64,000 nucleotides of DNA, from contig JAFZBE010000069.1 of the NCBI GenBank assembly GCA_017561935.1, positions 62,001 through 126,000 on the forward strand, in the 5' to 3' direction. A program made the position numbers and the translations under genes. Each line of letters begins with the position of its first letter. The stretch's first letter is position 1. The notes under the pieces are model-generated. The model was not told the DNA's origin and did not search any database. It saw only the letters and a program-made list of their open reading frames with translations. The DNA comes from Bacteroidales bacterium (GTDB lineage Bacteria; Bacteroidota; Bacteroidia; Bacteroidales; UBA3663). Shown here in pieces: positions 49,429 through 56,051 of the stretch.

Positions 49429-50670
49429 TTACTTCACCTTGAAGTAACGATACTTGATGTCGTAGGCGAAATTGAGCTCAAAACAGACATCACGATCCTG
49501 ATGCTTTTTCAGTTGCTCGATATAGGCATCGGTCGCTTGTTTTTGGGCCTTGTTCCAACCCGATCGATCTTCCTTCTCCAATCTCTCAATCTCCTTAGGT
49601 AACTCCTCTTTCGAATAAATAGGGAAACTGATATGTTTACATGAACTGATAGGCATATAGATGCCACCGCCCAAATCACGACATTCGTTCAAAGAATGAT
49701 TATCTTCACCCCGTTTCTCCACCTTCAGTATTCCCCACAAGTCCTCCACTACATGCAGAGTGGTAACCGTGGTGTAAGTCGTTTTGATCTTGATCGTATC
49801 TCCAACCTCATTGACCTTCTCTTTTTCGCTGGTCGAGGTTCTGGAATACTCCAGCACATCAATGGTCCGTCCGTCCAATTCGTAGGAACCCACCAGTTCA
49901 AACTTGTCGCGACTGCTACCTTTGCGCCCCCATGGTGCATTTTCGTTGTAAATCTCATCGAACAGATTTGGCTCAATGAGCAGTTTGTTTTCGTAGAGCG
50001 TCTTCTGTTCGGAGGAGGTAAGTGACTCGTTGCTATAATACACCTTCTGCTCGGTATCTTTAACCTTACCATTCAAATAAGTACGCAGTAACGATACCTT
50101 GGCCTTGAGGGAAGGATGATCGAAAACAAGCGTGATAATCTTGCGATAACCCGCCAAGCCTGCCATAGTCTTTATGACAAACATATACTTCTTAGGAATA
50201 GCCTTGATGACAACTTCAATATCGTTCAAGCCAAACTCATACTTCACCTCAGCCTGCCAAGTATCTATGCGTTTGCGGTTGATGTCGGCCTGATCCCATA
50301 CATGACGGAGCACATAATGCGCGGGGTTCTCGCCATCGACAGTTACAATCGATGGCGGCAACAGTATCAGTTTCTCACTGAGTGTTTCGTTGTTGATCAA
50401 TGTCTCTCCCTTGGACAAAGTCAGCTCTCGCTTCACACTCTGCTGACCCATGCAAGAGTATTCCACCTGCAACTTACCAGCGGGCAGTTCGTCGAGCGTG
50501 TATTCGCCAAACTCATTGGCTGCAATGCCTCGATTGATGGATGGCAAATAAACCGTAGCGAATGCGCACGGTGTACTGTCATTGAGCATCACCCTGCCCT
50601 GCAACGTCTGTGCTTCGGACAGTTGTCCTGCAAGTAAAACGAAGGATAGAAAAGCTATAAGATGTTTCAT
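49429..50670 (-). CDS. CarboxypepD_reg-like domain exported protein (paralogue B)
   Basis: A 413-residue exported protein (signal HLIAFLSFVLLAGQLSEA). Residues about 22-95 form a carboxypeptidase-regulatory-like beta-sandwich (LQGRVMLNDSTPCAFATVYL, GEYTLDELPAGKLQVEYSCM), as used at the N-terminus of TonB-dependent proteins; no barrel or plug follows. The rest (HYVLRHVWDQADINRKRIDT, GRKGSSRDKFELVGSYELDG, CRDLGGGIYMPISSCKHISF, FAYDIKYRYFKVK) is a conserved domain of unknown function, probably periplasmic. It is a close tandem paralogue of the gene just upstream at 50691, which it follows by 20 bp. Confidence 0.75.
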   Translation of the reverse strand: MKHLIAFLSFVLLAGQLSEAQTLQGRVMLNDSTPCAFATVYLPSINRGIAANEFGEYTLDELPAGKLQVEYSCMGQQSVKRELTLSKGETLINNETLSEKLILLPPSIVTVDGENPAHYVLRHVWDQADINRKRIDTWQAEVKYEFGLNDIEVVIKAIPKKYMFVIKTMAGLAGYRKIITLVFDHPSLKAKVSLLRTYLNGKVKDTEQKVYYSNESLTSSEQKTLYENKLLIEPNLFDEIYNENAPWGRKGSSRDKFELVGSYELDGRTIDVLEYSRTSTSEKEKVNEVGDTIKIKTTYTTVTTLHVVEDLWGILKVEKRGEDNHSLNECRDLGGGIYMPISSCKHISFPIYSKEELPKEIERLEKEDRSGWNKAQKQATDAYIEQLKKHQDRDVCFELNFAYDIKYRYFKVK

Positions 50671-50690
50671 TGGAATTATCCCTCAAAAGC

Positions 50691-51944
50691 TTATTTGACC
50701 TTGAAGTAACGATACTTGATGTCGTAGGCGAAGAAGAGTTCCATGCGGATGTCACGACCCTGATGTTGCTTCAGCTGCTTGAGGAATTTCTCCAACATCT
50801 TCTGTTCGGTTTTCTTCTCCAGCACCTTCGGATCCTTCAACTCCTTTTCGGCTTTATCAATCATCTTCGGTATCGAGTCGGCGGGTATAGTAGGCAATTT
50901 GATACGATTGCTCGAACTGATGGGCATATAGATTCCGCCACCCAGATCGCGACATTCAGTTGAGCTTTGAATATATCGGTCGGACTTCTTCTCGACTTTC
51001 AGTATTCCCCAATCGTCCTCGACCACATGAAGGCGTTTGACGGTAGTGTGGTTCTTCTTCTCAGTGACCGTTTCTCCATTCTCATTGACCTTTTCGCTTT
51101 CGGTGGTGCGCACGGTGATGTATTCCAGCACGTCGATCGTCTTGCCATCCTGTTCGTAGGATCCCACCAGCTCGAATTTGTCACGATCATCACCTTTGCG
51201 TCCCCAGTCCTCATAGTCATCATACACTTCGTCGAAGATATTGGGCTCGATGAGGAGCTTGTTGCTGTAGAGGGTCTTCTGTTCATCTGCAGTGAGTTTC
51301 TCATTGCAATAGGTAATCTTTTGCTCCGAGTCCTTGACCTTGCCATTCAGATAGGTGCGCAGCAGCGAGACCTTGGCCTTCAACGAAGGATGGTCGAACG
51401 CCAGATTGAAGATCTTACGGTAGCCCGCCAAAGCGAGGGCACTCTTCAATAGGACCATGTACTTCTTCGGAATGATATTGAAGATCAGCTCCATGTCGTT
51501 CATGCCTAGCTCATACTTCACCTCGGCCTGCCACGTGTCGATGCGCTTGCGGTTCACATCAGCCTGGTCCCACACATGACGCAATACGTAATGGGCCGGG
51601 TTCTCTCCATCGACGGTGACAATCGAAGGAGGGAGCAACGAGATCTTCTCGCTGAGCACCTCGTTATTAGTCAAAGTATCTCCTTTGGCGATCTTGAATT
51701 CTCGCTTCACTGTCTGCTGCCCGATGCAGGAATACTCGACCTTAAAATTTTTCGTCGGGAGCTCATCCAACATATATTCGCCCTGATCGTTGGCAGCTGT
51801 ACCACGATTGATGGATGGAATATATACAGTGGCGTACGGACAAGGTGTGCTGTCGTTGAGCATCACACGTCCACACAAGGTCTGTGCCTCACTCGGCACT
51901 ATAGCAAGACCCGTCAACAAAAGAATAATCAGAAACTTTTTCAT
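50691..51944 (-). CDS. CarboxypepD_reg-like domain exported protein (paralogue A)
   Basis: About 417 residues from ATG 51944 (signal KKFLIILLLTGLAIVPSEA). Same layout as paralogue B: LCGRVMLNDSTPCPYATVYI, GEYMLDELPTKNFKVEYSCI, VTVDGENPAHYVLRHVWDQA, GRKGDDRDKFELVGSYEQDG, CRDLGGGIYMPISSSNRIKL and the identical ending AYDIKYRYFKVK. The two differ mainly in central loops and a Lys/Glu-rich segment near residue 370. The function is unknown. The gene starts 7 bp after the xth stop, so xth and both paralogues probably share a transcript. Confidence 0.75.
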   Translation of the reverse strand: MKKFLIILLLTGLAIVPSEAQTLCGRVMLNDSTPCPYATVYIPSINRGTAANDQGEYMLDELPTKNFKVEYSCIGQQTVKREFKIAKGDTLTNNEVLSEKISLLPPSIVTVDGENPAHYVLRHVWDQADVNRKRIDTWQAEVKYELGMNDMELIFNIIPKKYMVLLKSALALAGYRKIFNLAFDHPSLKAKVSLLRTYLNGKVKDSEQKITYCNEKLTADEQKTLYSNKLLIEPNIFDEVYDDYEDWGRKGDDRDKFELVGSYEQDGKTIDVLEYITVRTTESEKVNENGETVTEKKNHTTVKRLHVVEDDWGILKVEKKSDRYIQSSTECRDLGGGIYMPISSSNRIKLPTIPADSIPKMIDKAEKELKDPKVLEKKTEQKMLEKFLKQLKQHQGRDIRMELFFAYDIKYRYFKVK

Positions 51945-51951
51945 ATCTTTT

Positions 51952-52728
51952 TTATTTTCCCAAAACCAACTCCACCGGGCAATGGTCGCTGCCAAAAATC
52001 TCATTGTGGATGCCGGCACTTACGAGGCGATCGGCCAGACGATTGCTGACCAGGAAATAGTCGATGCGCCAGCCGGCGTTCTTCTCACGCGCCTTGAAAC
52101 GATAGCTCCACCACGAATAGGCGCCTTCGAGGGTGGGATAGAAATGACGGAAGGTGTCGATGAATCCTGCATTGAGATGCTCGGTCATCTGAGCACGCTC
52201 CTGATCGGTGAAACCTGCATTCATGCGATTGGCCTTAGGATTCTTGATGTCAATCTCCTCGTGGGCCACATTCATGTCACCACACACGATGATGGGCTTC
52301 ATGGCATCGAGTTCATGCATGTACTTTCGGAATGCCTCATCCCACGTCATACGATAATCGAGGCGACGCAAACCGTCCTGCGAATTGGGAGTATAGACGG
52401 TAATGAGATAGAATTCGGGATATTCGAGCGTGATGACGCGACCTTCATGATCAGTGACCTCCTCGCCCGTGTCGTCCTTCCATTGCCCCATGCCATAGCT
52501 GACCGACATGGGTTCATGTTTTGCAAAGATAGCGGTACCTGAATATCCCTTCTTCTCGGCATAGTTCCAATAGGATTTATATCCGGGGAACTCGATATCG
52601 AGTTGTCCCTCCTGCATCTTAGTCTCCTGCAGGCAGAAGAAATCGGCATCAAGCGTCTCAAAAACTTCCTTGAAATTCTTGCCCACTACGGCACGCAAGC
52701 CGTTCACATTCCAACTGATAAATTTCAT
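51952..52728 (-). CDS. xth: Exodeoxyribonuclease III / AP endonuclease
   Basis: About 258 residues from ATG 52728. Motifs of the Xth/ExoA family: MKFISWNVNGLRAVVGK, FCLQETKMQEGQ with the metal-binding Glu, LITVYTPNSQDGLRRLDYR, IVCGDMNVAHEEIDIKNPK with the catalytic Asp/Asn, SWWSYRFKAREKNAGWRIDY, and IFGSDHCPVELVL with the catalytic His. It cuts DNA at abasic sites and trims 3' blocks in base-excision repair. The promoter at 52749-52779 is an exact fit to the consensus. Confidence 0.96.
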   Translation of the reverse strand: MKFISWNVNGLRAVVGKNFKEVFETLDADFFCLQETKMQEGQLDIEFPGYKSYWNYAEKKGYSGTAIFAKHEPMSVSYGMGQWKDDTGEEVTDHEGRVITLEYPEFYLITVYTPNSQDGLRRLDYRMTWDEAFRKYMHELDAMKPIIVCGDMNVAHEEIDIKNPKANRMNAGFTDQERAQMTEHLNAGFIDTFRHFYPTLEGAYSWWSYRFKAREKNAGWRIDYFLVSNRLADRLVSAGIHNEIFGSDHCPVELVLGK

Positions 52729-52748
52729 ATTTACTGCACTTTTGGCTG

Positions 52749-52779
52749 CAAAATTAACGATAATTTCTTCTAATTCCAA
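52749..52779 (-). promoter_or_regulatory. Bacteroidetes-type promoter for xth
   Basis: On the minus strand, TTTGG (complement of 52776-52780) is followed after 20 bp by TAATTTTG (complement of 52749-52756). The ATG is 21 bp downstream. Confidence 0.85.
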
Positions 52780-52816
52780 ATTATTATTAAAAAAACAACA
52801 AAAAAATCGATTTTGT

Positions 52817-52847
52817 TTGGGCAATACCCGATTATTCCTTATTTTTG
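52817..52847 (+). promoter_or_regulatory. Bacteroidetes-type promoter for the kinase-GH109 operon
   Basis: TTG at 52817-52819 (in TTTGG), a 20-bp spacer, TATTTTTG at 52840-52847. The ATG at 52886 is 39 bp downstream. It is divergent from the xth promoter. Confidence 0.85.
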
Positions 52848-52885
52848 CCCCAAAATTATACGTCTTCAAACCATTGAAACCTATC

Positions 52886-53980
52886 ATGAATAGCATTCAA
52901 CAGAAACAAATCATCTCAGCTTTTGACATCGAAGGGAAAGTCATTGCTGTCGAAGCTTTTGGCAACGGGCACATCAACGACACCTATCGCGTCATCACCG
53001 AAGGAGAAGGCCCCGATTACGTGTTGCAGCGCATCAATCACCACATATTCCGCAACGTCGGGATGCTGATGGACAACATCGTAGCTGTGACCAATCACAT
53101 TCGCCAGAAATTGATGCGACAGGGTGTGACCGTCCTCGACCGCCGTGTGCTTCGCTTCCTCCCCACCCATGAGGGCGACTACTATTATTTCGACGGCGAA
53201 TCCTATTGGAGAATGATGATCTGCATCGCCGATTCAGAAAGTTTCGATGTGGTCAATGCCAAGTATTCGCGCTTTGCAGGACTTGCCTTCGGAGAATTCC
53301 AGAACATGTTGGCCGACATCCCCGTGCAGTTGGGCGAAACGATTCCCAATTTCCACAACATGGAGTTCCGACTTTGGGAGTTCCGCGAGGCCGTTCGTGG
53401 CAATAAGGTTGGTCGCGTGGCTGAGGTTGGCGATCTCATCGAAGCCATCGAGCAAAGGGCCGAAGCAATGTGCGAGGGCGAACGTCTGCATCGTGCTGGA
53501 TTGCTGCCTAAGCGCATCTGTCATTGCGACACTAAGGTGAACAACATCCTCTTCGACCACGAAGGAAAGGTACTGTGTGTCATCGACCTCGACACCGTGA
53601 TGCCCAACTTCATATTCTCCGATTACGGCGACTTCCTGCGCACAGCGGCCAACACAGCAGCTGAAGATGAGCCCGATCTCAGCAAGATCAGCTTCAATAT
53701 GAAAATCTTTGAGGCATTCACGCGAGGATATCTTGAAAGTGCAAGGTTCCTCACCGAGATCGAAATCTCGCACCTCCCCTATGCCGCTGCGCTCTTCCCT
53801 TACATGCAGACGGTGCGTTTCCTCGGCGATTATCTCAATGGCGACACTTATTATAAGATAGCCTATCCCGAGCATAACCTCGTTCGTGCACGAGCTCAGA
53901 TGAAGTTGCTCGAAAGCGTCGAGGCTAATAAATCACAAATGGAATCCTTCATCGCTAATCTTAGTTTGAAGAATTCATGA
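52886..53980 (+). CDS. Aminoglycoside-phosphotransferase-fold kinase, probably N-acetylhexosamine 1-kinase-like
   Basis: About 364 residues from ATG 52886. It has the APH fold: GNGHINDTYRVI (nucleotide loop), YVLQRINHHIFRNVGMLMDN, ICHCDTKVNNILFD (catalytic H-x-D-x-x-x-x-N) and VIDLDTVMPNFIFSDYGDFL (metal-binding D). The N-terminal block is what I recall from NahK, which phosphorylates GalNAc and GlcNAc at C1 in mucin use. The next gene encodes a GH109-like enzyme that would release GalNAc, which supports this. Its last codons (AAT TCA TGA) lie inside a 10-bp repeat. The specific substrate is inferred. Confidence 0.8.
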   Translation: MNSIQQKQIISAFDIEGKVIAVEAFGNGHINDTYRVITEGEGPDYVLQRINHHIFRNVGMLMDNIVAVTNHIRQKLMRQGVTVLDRRVLRFLPTHEGDYYYFDGESYWRMMICIADSESFDVVNAKYSRFAGLAFGEFQNMLADIPVQLGETIPNFHNMEFRLWEFREAVRGNKVGRVAEVGDLIEAIEQRAEAMCEGERLHRAGLLPKRICHCDTKVNNILFDHEGKVLCVIDLDTVMPNFIFSDYGDFLRTAANTAAEDEPDLSKISFNMKIFEAFTRGYLESARFLTEIEISHLPYAAALFPYMQTVRFLGDYLNGDTYYKIAYPEHNLVRARAQMKLLESVEANKSQMESFIANLSLKNS

Positions 53981-54001
53981 TAATTCATGGTAATTTGTGT
54001 A
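53972..54001. repeat. 10-bp-period AATTCRTG repeat (three units)
   Basis: AATTCATGAT, AATTCATGGT and AATTTGTGTA follow each other exactly. The first unit contains the stop codon (TGA at 53978) of the kinase gene, and the last unit ends 13 bp before the ATG of the GH109-like gene. Confidence 0.75.
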
Positions 54002-54014
54002 AAAAAACAGTAAT

Positions 54015-55373
54015 ATGAAGAGAATTCAAAACCAATTGATGTTAGCTGTCGTATTGCTCGGCAGCATCTTGTTGTGTGGATGTTCTAGTAACGCACACAA
54101 AAGTCGAATCATCCCCGTTGAGACACCCGCCCGCCCGGCCGGACAGAAGGATGTACTGGGTCTGCGCCTCGCTCCCATCGACACCGTCCGTGTCGGTTTC
54201 ATCGGCCTCGGTATGCGAGGCGAGGATGCCGTCTATCGTTATACCAATCTTCCGGGTGTAGAAATCAAGGCGCTCTGCGACCTGCATCAGGAGCGGGCCG
54301 ACTCATGCCAGCGCTTCCTGCGTACAGCAGGGATGCCTGAAGCCGACACCTATGCTGGAAGTGACGATGCCTGGAAGGCAGTCTGTGAACGTCCCGACAT
54401 CAACCTGATCTATATCTGTACCGACTGGATCGACCATGCCCCGATGATGCTCTATGCCATGGAGCATGGAAAAAATGTGGCTTGCGAAGTGCCTGCAGCC
54501 CTAACGATGCAGGAGATCTGGGACGTGATCAACATGGCCGAACGCACCCAGCTCCATTGCATGATGCTTGAGAACTGCGTATATGACTTCTTCGAGATGA
54601 CAACGCTCAACATGGCACAGCACGGCGTCTTCGGCGAACTGATGCACGTCGAGGGCGGCTACCTGCATTGTCTCGAACCCTATTGGGCCGAGTACGACGA
54701 CGACTGGCGCATGAAGTACAACAAGGCTCATCGCGGCGACGTCTATCCAACCCACGGAATGGGTCCTGCCTGCCAACTGCTCAATATCCATCGCGGCGAC
54801 CGCATGAAGACGCTCGTTTCGATGGATACCAAGGCCGTTGCCTTGCCCGAATATCTGAGAGATGTTCGTGGCGATTCGGCCGACGTGGCCAACGGTGACC
54901 ATACGATGACAATGGTACGCACCGAATTGGGCAAGAGCATGCTCATCCAGCATTGCACCGCTACCCCCCGCCCCTACAGCCGTCTCTATGAATTGACAGG
55001 TACGAAAGGTTTTGCCCAGAAGTATCCTCGTCCCGGATACTCCATCAACTCGCACAGCTTTGTCAGCGATGCGGTGCGTGATTCTTTGATGCAAGCCTAT
55101 CGCAGCCCCATCCTCACCGATGACCTCGAAAAGAACGCACTCCGCGTAGGCGGACACGGCGGCATGGACTTCATCATGGACTATCGCCTCGTCTATTGTC
55201 TGCATAATGGTCTCCCCCTCGACATGGATGTCTATGACCTGGCCGAATGGTGTTGCATCAGTCCCCTCTCCGCTCTCTCGCTCGAAAACAACTGCGCACC
55301 CGTCGAAGTGCCCGACTTCACCCGTGGCAACTGGAACAAGGTGCAGGGCTTCAGCTACGCGTTCTATCACTGA
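54015..55373 (+). CDS. Gfo/Idh/MocA-fold lipoprotein, GH109-like (NAD-dependent alpha-N-acetylgalactosaminidase)
   Basis: A 452-residue lipoprotein (lipobox LLCGC, Cys 23). The Rossmann motif is VRVGFIGLGMRGEDAVYRY; then CDLHQERADSCQRF, CTDWIDHAPMMLYAMEHGKN, MMLENCVYDFFEMTTLNMAQ, GGYLHCLEPYW, HRGDVYPTHGMGPACQLLNI and GGHGGMDFIMDYRLVYCLHN follow. These C-terminal blocks are those of glycoside hydrolase family 109, which removes alpha-GalNAc by an NAD-dependent oxidation-elimination route. Membrane-anchored and co-transcribed with a hexosamine-kinase-like protein, it fits host mucin O-glycan use. A plain oxidoreductase role cannot be excluded. Confidence 0.85.
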   Translation: MKRIQNQLMLAVVLLGSILLCGCSSNAHKSRIIPVETPARPAGQKDVLGLRLAPIDTVRVGFIGLGMRGEDAVYRYTNLPGVEIKALCDLHQERADSCQRFLRTAGMPEADTYAGSDDAWKAVCERPDINLIYICTDWIDHAPMMLYAMEHGKNVACEVPAALTMQEIWDVINMAERTQLHCMMLENCVYDFFEMTTLNMAQHGVFGELMHVEGGYLHCLEPYWAEYDDDWRMKYNKAHRGDVYPTHGMGPACQLLNIHRGDRMKTLVSMDTKAVALPEYLRDVRGDSADVANGDHTMTMVRTELGKSMLIQHCTATPRPYSRLYELTGTKGFAQKYPRPGYSINSHSFVSDAVRDSLMQAYRSPILTDDLEKNALRVGGHGGMDFIMDYRLVYCLHNGLPLDMDVYDLAEWCCISPLSALSLENNCAPVEVPDFTRGNWNKVQGFSYAFYH

Positions 55374-55981
55374 TTAGGGCGAAAGTCAGGTATAGCTGGT
55401 TCTTCTTGAACCAGCGAATTGATATAGTTGCGGACGGTGGCGTAGAGGAGCTCGAACTGCTTGACGGCTTTCTGGGCGTCTGTGGGGTCGATTTCCTCAT
55501 AGTAGATAAGGTTGGTTTCTACCAGACTGGAGGGAATCGAAGTTCTACGAATGGCGACCTCCGAAGGGGAAATCTCAAGGTATTGGCCCTCGGTGTGGCC
55601 ATCCTTGGGATTCTGATTCACGTTGAAATAAAGATGATCGAACAAGCGATAAGCCCTTTCAGCCTGAATATGGTCGCAAGGGTTGCCCTTCAGCGAAATG
55701 ATGTAATGACGGATCTGCATGAGTGACTTATAGAACAAATCGATGCCGCGCTGATACTGAACGTCCGATATCTCCTGCTTAAAGATGTCACCAGCCTCTT
55801 TGCTGTCAATAAGGTGATGTTCTATGCCCACGACGTTGTCTCCAGAGTATTCGAGCGTATCACAGCGATAGTGGACACCATATCCCGGAGGCATATAGAT
55901 GTCAAGCACGCGATAGAGTCGGCACTCTCGCAGGTAGCGCCGCCCTACATAGCATCGTCCGATGAAAGGATCTTGTTCCAT
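55367..55981 (-). CDS. Conserved hypothetical protein
   Basis: About 204 residues from ATG 55981. The frame stays open further upstream, through a 9-bp repeat tract, but the repeat-coded part looks non-native. I do not recognise the family. It is soluble, has no signal peptide and carries aromatic and charged blocks (FIGRCYVGRRYLRECRLYRV, MPPGYGVHYRCDTLEYSGDN, RHYIISLKGNPCDHIQAERA, LLYATVRNYINSLVQEE). The helical C-terminus could mediate oligomerisation. It converges on the GH109-like gene with a 7-bp overlap and follows the pectinase gene, so it may be co-transcribed with that. Confidence 0.55.
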   Translation of the reverse strand: MEQDPFIGRCYVGRRYLRECRLYRVLDIYMPPGYGVHYRCDTLEYSGDNVVGIEHHLIDSKEAGDIFKQEISDVQYQRGIDLFYKSLMQIRHYIISLKGNPCDHIQAERAYRLFDHLYFNVNQNPKDGHTEGQYLEISPSEVAIRRTSIPSSLVETNLIYYEEIDPTDAQKAVKQFELLYATVRNYINSLVQEEPAIPDFRPNQ

Positions 55982-55991
55982 TGGTATGGGG

Positions 55992-56045
55992 GGTGAAAGG
56001 GTTTGAAAGGTTTGAGAGGTTCGAAGGGTTTGAAGGGTTCGAAAG
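55992..56045. repeat. 9-bp tandem repeat GTTYGAARG
   Basis: Six 9-bp units in a row: GGTGAAAGG, GTTTGAAAG, GTTTGAGAG, GTTCGAAGG, GTTTGAAGG and GTTCGAAAG, between the hypothetical gene start and the pectinase stop. Same period as the TCTAGAnnn and GTTAAGnnn tracts, different core. Confidence 0.85.
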
Positions 56046-56051
56046 GAGTGT

